Below, one piece after another: positions 54,901-63,326 of a stretch of DNA of 64,000 nt. The position numbers were made by a program, and so were the translations under genes. Location: the NCBI GenBank assembly GCA_019038745.1, contig JAHOYV010000033.1, positions 1 to 64,000 of the forward strand, read 5' to 3'. How positions within the stretch are numbered: position 1 is the first letter of the stretch; each line of letters starts with the position of its first letter. The notes under the pieces were generated by a model. That model saw only the letters and a list, made by a program, of their open reading frames with translations. It did not search any database and was not told the DNA's origin. Source of the DNA: Gemmatimonadales bacterium (GTDB taxonomy: Bacteria > Krumholzibacteriota > Krumholzibacteriia > LZORAL124-64-63).

Positions 54901-55615
54901 AACCGCAAGTGCGGGCGTGTTGACCCTGGACCAGGGGTTCCTGTGCCCACCGATGTGTTGGAACTCCCTGGAGGGCACCGGCTCGGACCCCCATCTGTTG
55001 GCCCATCTTCGCTGGCGGGAAGTTCTCTATGGTTTGACTTCGGTGCCGGGCGCAATGACCGGTTGGCTGGGGAATACCGCCAATGACCGACCCTTGTCCG
55101 GTCGGCAGGATCTGATCCCGGGGGGGGCGGCCACGGCCCCGGTCTCGGCCATGGGCTCAATGCTGGTCCCCTTGGCAGGGGAGGTCCATCTACGGGTGGA
55201 GGTGCTCGATAAAACAGTATCCTTTTCGCCGGTTCCAATGGGTCGAGGCCAGGAGCCGGTCTGGTCATCCGCCCGGGGAAATTCGCGAAACTCGGGGGCT
55301 CAGCCCTTGAGGCCGGATATGTCGTCCGTGGCCCTTTCGGTCGTCGCCGGGCATCGTATTCATGCCGCCCCCAATCCTGCGGCGAGCCGTTTGCAGCTAA
55401 CTTGGAGCGGGTCCGTAAATCCGGAAGGGATCGTCTGGGAGATATTCGACTTGCGTGGCCATCTTGTTCGTTTTCTGCGTTCCGATGTATTTTCCGGAAC
55501 CGTGATGTGGGATGCCACCGATAGGGCTGGGCGTCCGGTGGCGGCTGGAACCTACCTCGTACGGGCTCGTTCCGGGAGCGCCGTGGCTTCAACGAGAATT
55601 CTTATGCAGCGGTAA
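51920..55615 (+). CDS. Secreted subtilisin-family serine protease with C-terminal FlgD-like domain
   Basis: S8 protease of 1231 aa from ATG 51920 (GCGAGGA six bases upstream). A signal segment (FAPVLLVLVGILPAVFFPAFVFA) follows a long basic N-terminus. The catalytic triad is intact: Asp232 in AILDSGCD, His300 in HHHGTALASVVAG, Ser474 in GRQGTSLAAAHAAG. Downstream lie a beta-sandwich region, a VCBS/FG-GAP-like propeller-type stretch (VWDLDGISGDEIVVASAFGS, LCDMDGDGFHEVIQPVL), and a final FlgD/sorting-like domain (NPAASRLQLTWSG ... GRPVAAGTYLVRARSG). This layout suits a cell-surface or secreted protease. It ends 61 bases before the 2021-aa gene. Confidence 0.88.
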   Translation: MSVSRTERVRHMAQAAPHLRLAPRAAAFCRFGSPPVTRFAPVLLVLVGILPAVFFPAFVFASPFEELDSTFPKPVPLVDADANGVEDLLDQWLNGSRSWEELRSTAGAPSFIQASPAPKSIPASGPWAEGGLRVIRLGSVSGDLHRARERAAGIGRCDLIHSLDRFGGVAVLGVDQRGLAAFLKETPGGRILLDREGVPALNTSRTLSGADQAAAGHWTVGEDWSSSVAILDSGCDTAHGDLGDYLDDDLDGPAPAVGDANDWWPADSGWPTAQRYKVVGWKDVTNDFPSAVGPWDYHHHGTALASVVAGSGLVDPAYRGMAPMAHLTVVKFYDFDETWHTWAGDFLAACDWTLENLDLYRIRTVLMAVNWEVDAGITEAMAAFVDQGVLPVAAMGNFGPESGSGGFPASLADVLTVGAVDETGAVSNFSGRGLMGTDKPDLVAPGGGLLQSGGRITVCDNEPNDSYSGRQGTSLAAAHAAGALTLLNEALRKSGLEMPRDRASTLTRKALLKATCARVDFAENALGTGHEVLPSQVDPDTIRGWGLLRVDAAIEAALKPIPPGGNDQDFISSDWSRLVVARRLILREGINYEIEVTPSSGLDVVLEVVDPRWLDKFDWMDNCIRVDAKGSGLAEKTYFRPNSNQFLVLAVKRVSGFGSVTLKVQETDELEVSRGVTSLPGHISGPPNYGTLAGQSVPSMVVSSLVSVDPQARAVNVLDLAGRGLPDWPVFLFPHISSLGGLTQPLVWDLDGISGDEIVVASAFGSVYFFEGNGQYEEVPLTFNLELTAPVGWLAWDGRPLVTTVDRGGTVHSFTMGSELEWSRDLASQFPLPPAVGQLIGGGSEELVVSFAGGLIAALDYNGSMLAGWPVDLGVELSSPPVLCDMDGDGFHEVIQPVLDQATGTLSTIVLRGNGQPGPGNGAVIQPAGGGNWVAASFPVVAGGFVEGDLRVTLAGLHDNGGVGEDAVWSMGLGQLLTDGNSSYRRLPGFALRGTASAGVLTLDQGFLCPPMCWNSLEGTGSDPHLLAHLRWREVLYGLTSVPGAMTGWLGNTANDRPLSGRQDLIPGGAATAPVSAMGSMLVPLAGEVHLRVEVLDKTVSFSPVPMGRGQEPVWSSARGNSRNSGAQPLRPDMSSVALSVVAGHRIHAAPNPAASRLQLTWSGSVNPEGIVWEIFDLRGHLVRFLRSDVFSGTVMWDATDRAGRPVAAGTYLVRARSGSAVASTRILMQR

Positions 55616-55676
55616 TTTCATCCCAGGTTGATTTCCTGCTCCCTATGAAACCGGTTTCCGTGTTAAATTTACCCCT

Positions 55677-58600
55677 ATGGAAAATTCCGGCAATGCAGAG
55701 AAAAGCTACTGGGACCTGATAGTCAGGTCTGAACAAGCCCTGACCCAGGGTGATTTTCCACTTGCCGAGAAGTTGTTCCACCAGGCCCACCTCATGCGTG
55801 AGGAATCTCCAGGTCGGGTTTTCATTTCTGAAAAAATTACTGACGGTCTGGTTGGAATGTGGGGTCGAGCTCGCCATGACAAAGGGAAACCCAAATTCCC
55901 CACGGGTCGCTGGAATAAGAGGTGTGGAAAATTCCGAGAGGAGTTTACGGGCCAGGCCGAGAGGGTGGTCCGGGAGGGTGTACGGCTGGCCGAGTTGCGG
56001 CCCGAGGATGACGCCGAGGCCAATCAACCGATTTTGGAGGCCGCCCTTTTCCTTGTCTCCAGGAGTCGTCTTTTTCGGGAAGAGCCTGCTTCCTCGGTAC
56101 CGTTGCTCATGGGCCTGTTTCGAACCGCCAGGCGTACGGGCCGGCCTTTCGATGTCCAGCTCGTACGCCACGATATTCCCTTGACCGAGGAAGACAGACT
56201 CTGGTTGGCCAGGCGTGGTGGGGAGTTGCTCGAAACCTTCGTGGAGGATGGGCATCTGGCACCGGGCAGCAAGGCCGCCGAGGAGTGGGCGGCAGTATTC
56301 CTGCAACTCCTTCAGGTCCGGTATTTCGGATCCACCAGTCGTCTGGAAGAAGAGCGCTCTTGGTTGGAAGCGGTTACGGCCGACAGGTTTCTTGACCGGG
56401 GCGCCGCCGCCGTGGCTCTCTATCGGGAGTATCTCCAGGGTAATCCCGAACCTGGAACCCGGGCGGACGAGGCCCGTGTGCGGCTGTTGGAGATGCTGGG
56501 AAATTGCGACCGCGACTATTTTCCGATTCCCCTGTATCCAGAGGCTATGGGTGCCATGCAATCGGCCGGCCTCTCTGCCGGCAATGAAGTGGCCGGTCGT
56601 TACGAGGCTGCTCTGGCCCGCATCGAGTACCGTCGTCCTGATTCCTGTCATGATCCTGCTACTTCCCTGGCCTGGGCCACGCTTTCTTTGGAGTCCGACG
56701 GTTCGGTGGGAGTTGTTTTTTGGTGGGGCGAAGAACCACGGGATGTGGGCTTTTGGCACCCAGGCGATGATCCGGAGCCCCTGGAGGAATTCCTGGCTCC
56801 CTGTGGGGAACGATTAGTGCTGGCCGACCCCGGGGTCTTGGCCGCCTTGGGGGAAGTCTGGACCGGGGAAATGGTCTGCTGGACGGCAAGGGATTTTGCA
56901 ACCGCTCTGATAAACGGGCTCCCGAGGGGGATTCCACAGGAAACGCCCCCCTTCCTGGAAATCGCCTTGAACGAGGCAGGGCCCTGGCGTGGGGGGTGGA
57001 AACCCTCGTTGGGTAATCCCATTCTGCAACCTCCGCGGACGTCTGCCATCCTGGAATCCTGGGGGGGTGGTCCGGTATCCGAAGCTCTTTTGGCAGGTCT
57101 GATTTGGTTGGGGGTCCGATCACGTATCGCTCGTGTCGATCCCACACTGCGGGCCGGTATCGGGGAACTGGCCCGGCGGGGAGACGAGGCAGCCGGTTTT
57201 CTTTACGAATTCCTCGTGCTGGATGGGGAAGCAAGCCGGGCTGTGGATCAGACCTTCGAGCCCTGGACTTTGTCACTGCTCTGGACTCGTCCGGATCCCG
57301 TAACCAAGGTTCGATCCCATGAGGTCGGACAAGGCTCCGCGTGGACAGATTCCTCCGCCCGACCTGATCTGGGGCGCAACGATCTGGCCATTGTAAGCAC
57401 CGGGGATCCTGCGGCGGTGCTGGCGGCCTGGAATGACGGGCAATCTAAATGGCGCATAGTTTTGGACCGGGCCGACCGGCTGGATGTACTGGCGGGTATG
57501 GATGCGGCGGTGATAGGTCCTAGTACGGTGATACCGCCCGGAGGGACGGTTCATTCCCTGGAGGGTGCTCTCCAATTACTTGAATCCATGTTGGGCTTCA
57601 CGGATCGTCCCACCGGAGCGGTCGATGGACTTTTGCCTCTATTCCACTGGCGTCGCCTGGTGGAGACGCACAACGGGGATCTGCTGGATTTCCTTTCGGC
57701 TGATCCCCAAACCGCCTCTGAGATACCCTTGTTCAAACGGTACGTTGAGTGGGTGGCCGATGTGCCCCGGGAGGAACCCAGCCTGGGCGAGGATTCGAGC
57801 CGGGATTCCTGGGCTGGACAGTTTAGTCAACGCGTTCGCAAATCGGGTTTGGTAGTTGGAACCGCAAATCTTTTGGATTTCGATTCCGACCGGTTGAACA
57901 ACCTCTGGGGGGTTTTCGAAGGTAGTGGCGCCTCTTGGGTTTGGTTGGATTCCGCCGCGATTCACTCTTCTCTTCTGGCCCTGGGGACCCTGGACATTCC
58001 TTCACTGCATGGGATGCTCCACCAACGCGGGCGGCGTCACTTGTCCTTGTTGACCGGGGCGGTTTGGCATCGGCAGGATGTGGAAGAATGGTTGAGCTCG
58101 TATCTGCAGATATATGGCGACCCCTATTGTCTGGCCATGACCGACTGCCGTGTGCCCACAATACGATTGGTTGCCGAAGGCTTTGCTCCTGATTCCCTGG
58201 TCCACCGCCGGGAGTCACTACTGGGTACCGTCGCCCGTATCGAAGGAGTATTCGCGGCGGCTGGTGGCGGCACTGTTCTGCTGCCCGGCCGAGGGCTTCC
58301 CGGCGAGTTCTGGTCACTGGTTGCCAATGCAGAAATTGATTTGGCAAGGGAGGGATGGTCCTTCCTGGCCTCTTCAGAGATTCATAGTCCCCTTGCGGCA
58401 AGCCTGGACGTTTCTCCCGGATCGGGAATCCTCGCCGTGCCTGTCTTGGCCTCCCTGGAAGACTGGGATTGGCCACAGGCTACCGAGGGATCACCCCAAG
58501 TCTGGGCCCAGGCTGATCGCGACCGGCGTGTTTACCGGGATCGTTTGCGAAGAGCATGCAGTCTGGAAATCGCCGGTCTGCTGGCTGGCCCCTGGGAGAC

Positions 58601-61600
58601 GGTGGAAATCCTGGATGCGAGATGGCAACGTCTTTTCCCTGCCGATGAAGCCTCCCGCACATTCGACCAACCCCGAATTGGTCACCCCGACTCGGGTCCT
58701 ATTCCTGCGCGCCTGCTTTCACTCGTGGATTCCTGGCTCGATACCCGTCCTGGGAACAGCCCAATCGTGGGGAAGCCGGATAATGTCCCGCCTACCGGCA
58801 TTCGATTCGTCCAGGAGGATCCAGCCGAAACTTGGGACAGTCTTCAGACTTGGTTGGTCGGGTCCTGGGAATGGGGAGATTCGGGAAGCCGGGTGCTGGT
58901 CGTCTCCAACAGTGTTCCGCCTTCGGCTGCGGTGTTGGTGGCAAAAGTCGGGGGCTCCGGGATTTCGGTCTGGCCTCCCTTTGAACCGGATCAGGTTCCG
59001 GGTCCGGTACTCTGGTGTCGTCCCGAAGATTTTTCGGACTCCACTCTGGGCAATACACTCGCAGAATTTCCTCCCCAGGTGGTTTTGGCCTGGGACTTGG
59101 CCAGTTGGTTGCCGGGGGCTGAGAATGAAGCTCTTGATGAGGCCCTGGCTCTGCGACGGATCCTCGACACCGGTTCGGCCTCGGTTTATCTAGCGGGTAG
59201 TTGTCTGAGCCCGGCCTGGCTTCAGTTCCTGGGCGCAGTCTGTGGTCCGGGATTCCATTCATCTCAACCTCCCGGAGCGTTTGCTTCTTCCGGGTCCGGT
59301 TCCGAACTTGGTCCGGCAGGAGAAACCACTGCCGAGCCAGTCGGCCGAAGGGTTCCGAATTGCCTGGATTGCGGGGAGGCCGAAGTGCCGGCGGCTGTGA
59401 CCGATCGTTTGCGACGCCTGCTCTCCAGGATAAGACCCATTTTGTCTTCCGGACCTGTTTTGGTTTCTGATCAAAAAGGGGCCGAAGCCACCGGGACGGG
59501 GCCGAGTGAAGATCGTCTGCTTTCCCTGGATTGGCTGGCCCGTTTGGCGGGTTTGCGCCAGGAGGATTTGGCCGAGGGGATTCGCCTGTTGCGCTGGGCG
59601 GCCCGGCTGGCCGGTGACACCCTTTCCCTGGCCGCGACGGAATCTTTGCAGGATCAAAACCGATCCATGGGACATTGCCTGTTCATCCGACATCGGTTCG
59701 CCGAATTGGAGAACATCGTGGTGCGCCTGGAGGAGCAGGCCAGGATTCTTCTTCCACTATGGTTGGGAAATCGCGCGAGCGGTGTTCCGGTCTGGGTCGA
59801 TTTGGAATCTCCTCCGGTCGATCTGAAGAATGATGAATTAGCCCTGCTGGATAATCTCCTGCTTGGCTTGGGTGATCCGGGACTCGTCGGGTGGTGCGGT
59901 CTGGTTTACTACTGTCCCGCCGGGTCGATTCACTCCAGCCGGAGGATCATCCGGTGTGATGTTCCCGGTGAAGCCATGTTGGAAAAACTTTCCGGACAAA
60001 TCCGCCTTTTCGGCAGTCGTTTGGGTGATGTGATGTCCTCCGCCGTTGAGACGGGACAGGGCTTCCTGGTGGAAACGGGATTGACCGATCTTCGGGACGA
60101 GGAGAGAGAATTCCTGGCCCTGGGATCCGCCCTGGGCTTCTGGACCTGGTCCGGGCCGTCCTGCAGGAGGGCGGTTTACATGGTGGACCTGTTGACCCTT
60201 GCCGACAGTCCCACGGCCCAGGGCTACGGTCCTGCCTGGGGTTTGTTTGGAGATCTGATTCGATCCAGTCTGGGGGACAATTTACCGCTTCATCTTCCGG
60301 AAAACGTTGAGCGGAAGAGATCACAGGGTTTCGGCGGACGATTGGTCGGTAGTCTACGATCCTGGTTGCCGGAGCAGGATGAACCGGAGGAACAAGACAC
60401 GGCATTCCGGAGGGTTTTAAAGCTACTGGACCAACCGGAAGGGAACTCATTCCTGGTCCTCAAGGGATTGGCCGGGTCCGGTCGTCAAGGAGCGCTTCTG
60501 CGGGCCTTGCTCTCCCACAGGACAAGTGGGCTGGATCCTTGTGAAGTGACGGTGTACTGCCCGGATACGGCCACCGCAGCAGGATTCGTGCGGGAGGCGC
60601 GGAAGCTCGGCTTGCCGGGGCCTTTGGACATCCGGATCCCGCAGGGAAGTGCAATTCCGGGAGGCCCGTCGGTCAAGGAATCATGGCTGGCCGATTCATC
60701 GCGGTCGGTCATTATCATGTGCGAGATCCAGCGCTTCGAGGCGGAAACCCGTTACCGGATCTCTCAGGCGGGCCGTGGACAGAGGTTGATTTTAACCGTT
60801 GATCCCTTTTCCTCCTCCGAGCCCTGGGAACACTTGTTCCTGACTACTCCGCGGGTCGATGACGTGGTCGAACTCGGGACTCAGGGAAAGGTCTGCCGTA
60901 GATTATGGTCCGGGGTCAGCGAACTTGTTCCTCCTGAATTGCAGGGTCATTCCGGCTCAGGCAACAGTTCTCCTGGATATCTGGTTTCGGATTATTCAGC
61001 CAATCTCGACCATTGCTTGTCCAGTATTTTTCAGGAACACCAGGAGGGCCGACTCCCTGGCAGAATCCGGTTGACCGGTTCAGTGGCCGGTGACCTGGAT
61101 TATCTGGGGACGCGGATCCGAGACAAGGGTTGGCTTTCGGTGGCGGAAAAAAGTCTGGATATCCTCGTACAGCCGGGGCCCTGTGAATTTTTGGCTGCGG
61201 CAACCGATGTGTTGGCCCGCTCGGGGGAATTGGCGCGGGCGTTTGACCCGGGACTCGAGGATGCTCCTTCACTGCTTCCAGCCCTATTGGGACCCCGTGC
61301 CGCCCAAGCCGCTTCCCGCTGGTTGGGGGAGGTGGACTTATCGGGTGATGCAATGTCTCTGACCGAATTTCTGGGCCTGATGCAAACAACTGATTGGGCC
61401 GGTACTTTTTTGGCCTATCCGGAAGCTGTTCTGCGCCTGAACCAACTCCTGGATAGTTGGGGCGGGTTCAATATGGCCAGGCTCCTGGATACACCGCTGT
61501 GGGAAGCGTGGTGGTACACCATGATGGATGATCTGGGCCACGCCGGACCTGAACGTCGCCGACCCCTGGTTGCCTTGGCGGCCACTGCGCGGCCTGCGGG

Positions 61601-61742
61601 CACCTGGTCTCCCGGCGGCGTTTACTTGTGTTTGGGGACCGAACCGGCCCGGCAACATTATCAGGTCCTTGGCCGAGTGACCGAGAGTTCATTGATCCTC
61701 TTCCAGGAGCAATCCCCTCTACCAGGGGAAAAAGACAGCTGA
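55677..61742 (+). CDS. 2021-aa protein of unknown function with degenerate SF1-helicase-like C-terminal module
   Basis: Very large cytosolic-looking protein (no signal peptide or membrane segment). The first ~310 residues are helical and repeat-like (EQALTQGDFPLAEKLFHQA, AAAVALYREYLQGNPEPGTR), suggesting TPR units. Residues about 330-1550 are Trp/Gly-rich alpha/beta sequence I cannot assign. From about 1580 the order of motifs resembles a UvrD/RecD-type helicase: LKGLAGSGRQGALLRAL (Walker A place, Lys to Arg), VTVYCPDTATAAGFVREA (motif Ia), SVIIMCEIQRFE (motif II, Asp to Cys), LILTVDPFSSSEPWEHLF (motif III), VVELGTQGKVCRRLW (motif IV place), and near the end YQVLGRVTESSLILF (motif VI place, lacking TRA). 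If real, this module cannot hydrolyse ATP normally. No Shine-Dalgarno site precedes ATG 55677. Confidence 0.7.
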   Translation: MENSGNAEKSYWDLIVRSEQALTQGDFPLAEKLFHQAHLMREESPGRVFISEKITDGLVGMWGRARHDKGKPKFPTGRWNKRCGKFREEFTGQAERVVREGVRLAELRPEDDAEANQPILEAALFLVSRSRLFREEPASSVPLLMGLFRTARRTGRPFDVQLVRHDIPLTEEDRLWLARRGGELLETFVEDGHLAPGSKAAEEWAAVFLQLLQVRYFGSTSRLEEERSWLEAVTADRFLDRGAAAVALYREYLQGNPEPGTRADEARVRLLEMLGNCDRDYFPIPLYPEAMGAMQSAGLSAGNEVAGRYEAALARIEYRRPDSCHDPATSLAWATLSLESDGSVGVVFWWGEEPRDVGFWHPGDDPEPLEEFLAPCGERLVLADPGVLAALGEVWTGEMVCWTARDFATALINGLPRGIPQETPPFLEIALNEAGPWRGGWKPSLGNPILQPPRTSAILESWGGGPVSEALLAGLIWLGVRSRIARVDPTLRAGIGELARRGDEAAGFLYEFLVLDGEASRAVDQTFEPWTLSLLWTRPDPVTKVRSHEVGQGSAWTDSSARPDLGRNDLAIVSTGDPAAVLAAWNDGQSKWRIVLDRADRLDVLAGMDAAVIGPSTVIPPGGTVHSLEGALQLLESMLGFTDRPTGAVDGLLPLFHWRRLVETHNGDLLDFLSADPQTASEIPLFKRYVEWVADVPREEPSLGEDSSRDSWAGQFSQRVRKSGLVVGTANLLDFDSDRLNNLWGVFEGSGASWVWLDSAAIHSSLLALGTLDIPSLHGMLHQRGRRHLSLLTGAVWHRQDVEEWLSSYLQIYGDPYCLAMTDCRVPTIRLVAEGFAPDSLVHRRESLLGTVARIEGVFAAAGGGTVLLPGRGLPGEFWSLVANAEIDLAREGWSFLASSEIHSPLAASLDVSPGSGILAVPVLASLEDWDWPQATEGSPQVWAQADRDRRVYRDRLRRACSLEIAGLLAGPWETVEILDARWQRLFPADEASRTFDQPRIGHPDSGPIPARLLSLVDSWLDTRPGNSPIVGKPDNVPPTGIRFVQEDPAETWDSLQTWLVGSWEWGDSGSRVLVVSNSVPPSAAVLVAKVGGSGISVWPPFEPDQVPGPVLWCRPEDFSDSTLGNTLAEFPPQVVLAWDLASWLPGAENEALDEALALRRILDTGSASVYLAGSCLSPAWLQFLGAVCGPGFHSSQPPGAFASSGSGSELGPAGETTAEPVGRRVPNCLDCGEAEVPAAVTDRLRRLLSRIRPILSSGPVLVSDQKGAEATGTGPSEDRLLSLDWLARLAGLRQEDLAEGIRLLRWAARLAGDTLSLAATESLQDQNRSMGHCLFIRHRFAELENIVVRLEEQARILLPLWLGNRASGVPVWVDLESPPVDLKNDELALLDNLLLGLGDPGLVGWCGLVYYCPAGSIHSSRRIIRCDVPGEAMLEKLSGQIRLFGSRLGDVMSSAVETGQGFLVETGLTDLRDEEREFLALGSALGFWTWSGPSCRRAVYMVDLLTLADSPTAQGYGPAWGLFGDLIRSSLGDNLPLHLPENVERKRSQGFGGRLVGSLRSWLPEQDEPEEQDTAFRRVLKLLDQPEGNSFLVLKGLAGSGRQGALLRALLSHRTSGLDPCEVTVYCPDTATAAGFVREARKLGLPGPLDIRIPQGSAIPGGPSVKESWLADSSRSVIIMCEIQRFEAETRYRISQAGRGQRLILTVDPFSSSEPWEHLFLTTPRVDDVVELGTQGKVCRRLWSGVSELVPPELQGHSGSGNSSPGYLVSDYSANLDHCLSSIFQEHQEGRLPGRIRLTGSVAGDLDYLGTRIRDKGWLSVAEKSLDILVQPGPCEFLAAATDVLARSGELARAFDPGLEDAPSLLPALLGPRAAQAASRWLGEVDLSGDAMSLTEFLGLMQTTDWAGTFLAYPEAVLRLNQLLDSWGGFNMARLLDTPLWEAWWYTMMDDLGHAGPERRRPLVALAATARPAGTWSPGGVYLCLGTEPARQHYQVLGRVTESSLILFQEQSPLPGEKDS

Positions 61743-61845
61743 GCCAGGTCTGTGCTTCATCCCCAAGTTGACGCACAACTCCCACTTGTTAGGGAACAGT
61801 CCAGGAATTAGTTTTGAGGTATTATGGATTGTCGGTTCCTGGCCA

Positions 61846-61873
61846 TTGTCCATCCCTTGTCCGGCCATTGTCC
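61846..61873 (+). promoter_or_regulatory. Three phased TTGTCC repeats upstream of tryptophanase
   Basis: TTGTCC occurs at 61846-61851, 61857-61862 and 61868-61873, exactly 11 bases apart, each preceded by CCA or CCC. The outer two belong to an 11-base direct repeat GGCCATTGTCC (61841-61851, 61863-61873). The array lies 42 bases before the tnaA ATG and would place three sites on one DNA face, as expected for a cooperative regulator. Confidence 0.5.
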
Positions 61874-61914
61874 GACCATCAGTCATGTTTTCGTTTCAGA
61901 TTGGAGCTTACTTC

Positions 61915-63315
61915 ATGGATTTGCCCTTCGAACCATACCGCGTCAAGGTCGTGGAGAGAATCCAGCGCGTCAGCAGGGAGGAACGTGTCCGTTTCCTGCA
62001 GGAATCAGGTTACAATGTCTTCAAGATTCCGTCCGAAGCCATCTACATAGATTTGCTGACCGATAGTGGCACGAGTGCCATGAGCGACTTGCAGTGGGCT
62101 GCCATGATGAGTGGTGACGAAGCCTACGCATGCAGCAAGTCATTCGCCGATTTCGAGTCGACCATCAAGGATATATTCGGGTACAAGCACGTTATTCCAA
62201 CCCACCAGGGCCGGGCTGCCGAGGGGTTGCTTTTCGCCGTCACCCTTAAGCCGGGGTTCGTCGTTCCCAACAACATCCACTTCGACACCACACGGGCCAA
62301 TGTGGAATACCAACAGGCCATCGCCCTTGATTGCATCGGCGAAGAGGGGCTGGATCCCACCCTTGAGGCACCTTTCAAGGGTGATATGTCTCTGGACAAG
62401 TTGGCCGCGGCTTTTGAGAAATACGGAGTCGATCGCATCCCCTTCGTGATGTTGACTATCACCAACAACAGCGGGGGAGGGCAGCCGGTGTCCATGGCCA
62501 ATGCCCGAGCGGTATCCGAGTTCTGTAATGAAAAGGGTGTGCCCCTGATCTTCGATGCCTGCCGTTTCGCCGAGAATGCCTGGTTCATCCAGCAGCGCGA
62601 GGAAGGTTACGCCGACTGCTCGATCCAAGAAATCAGCCGGGAGATGTTCGCCCTCGGTGCGGGCTGCACGATGAGCGCCAAAAAGGATGCCCTGGTAAAC
62701 ATCGGGGGCTTCCTCTGCCTGAATGATGAAAAGTGGGCCCAGGAGGCGACCAACCTGTTGCTGCTTCGGGAAGGTTTTCCGACGTACGGGGGACTGGCCG
62801 GGCGCGACCTGGCCGCCGTGGCCCAGGGTTTGCGCGAAGTACTGGATGTCGACTACCTGACGTATCGCATCGGCCAAGTTGCTCGCCTGGGACAACGCCT
62901 GGATGAACTGGGTGTTCCCTACCTGCGCCCCGCCGGTGGGCATGCAATTTACGTGGATGCCAGAACGGCCCTGCCCCACATTCCACAATCCGAGTTCCCG
63001 GCCCAGGTGTTCACTGCCGCGTTGTACTTGGAAGGGGCGGTTAGAGGCGTCGAAATCGGTAGTCTCATGTTCGAGCACGAGGATCCGGATACCGGGGAGA
63101 AGGTTCATCCGGCCATGGAGTTGGTGCGACTTGCCATCCCCAGGCGGGTTTATTCCCACACCCAGCTTGAGTATGTGGCCCAGGTTTGTGCCCGCGTTAT
63201 GGAGATAGGGGAGAGTCTGCGTGGCCTGGAAATTGTTTGGGAGCCGCCAGCATTGCGTCATTTTACGGCGTCCCTGCGCCCTGCCGGCGGGGGAAAGATG
63301 GTTCAGACAAACTGA
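61915..63315 (+). CDS. tnaA: Tryptophanase (tryptophan indole-lyase)
   Basis: PLP enzyme of 466 aa splitting L-tryptophan to indole, pyruvate and ammonia. ATG 61915 (TGGAG eight bases upstream) matches the family opening LPFEPYRVKVVERIQRVSR; the track start adds 49 residues. The PLP lysine is in MSAKKDALVNIGG (Lys257), with DACRFAENAWFI and THQGRAAE nearby. The paralogue tyrosine phenol-lyase has Thr124 and Arg381 at the ring-binding positions; here they are Asp124 (HFDTT) and Ile381 (GVEIGS), as in tryptophanase. GFPTYGGLAGRD mixes features of both. No tnaC-like leader peptide or tnaB permease is visible. Confidence 0.85.
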   Translation: MDLPFEPYRVKVVERIQRVSREERVRFLQESGYNVFKIPSEAIYIDLLTDSGTSAMSDLQWAAMMSGDEAYACSKSFADFESTIKDIFGYKHVIPTHQGRAAEGLLFAVTLKPGFVVPNNIHFDTTRANVEYQQAIALDCIGEEGLDPTLEAPFKGDMSLDKLAAAFEKYGVDRIPFVMLTITNNSGGGQPVSMANARAVSEFCNEKGVPLIFDACRFAENAWFIQQREEGYADCSIQEISREMFALGAGCTMSAKKDALVNIGGFLCLNDEKWAQEATNLLLLREGFPTYGGLAGRDLAAVAQGLREVLDVDYLTYRIGQVARLGQRLDELGVPYLRPAGGHAIYVDARTALPHIPQSEFPAQVFTAALYLEGAVRGVEIGSLMFEHEDPDTGEKVHPAMELVRLAIPRRVYSHTQLEYVAQVCARVMEIGESLRGLEIVWEPPALRHFTASLRPAGGGKMVQTN

Positions 63316-63326
63316 TTGGAGGGAAT

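Noticed and set aside
58150-59193. 347-aa plus-strand ORF inside the 2021-aa gene
   Set aside because: Alternative-frame shadow; the translation is Arg/Trp/Pro-rich and lacks secondary-structure pattern, while the long frame is continuous through the region.
61824-62066. Possible TnaC-like leader peptide before tnaA
   Set aside because: The ORF contains one Trp but runs 150 bases into tnaA in another frame, is 80 codons long, and lacks the TnaC WxxxNP-type pattern.
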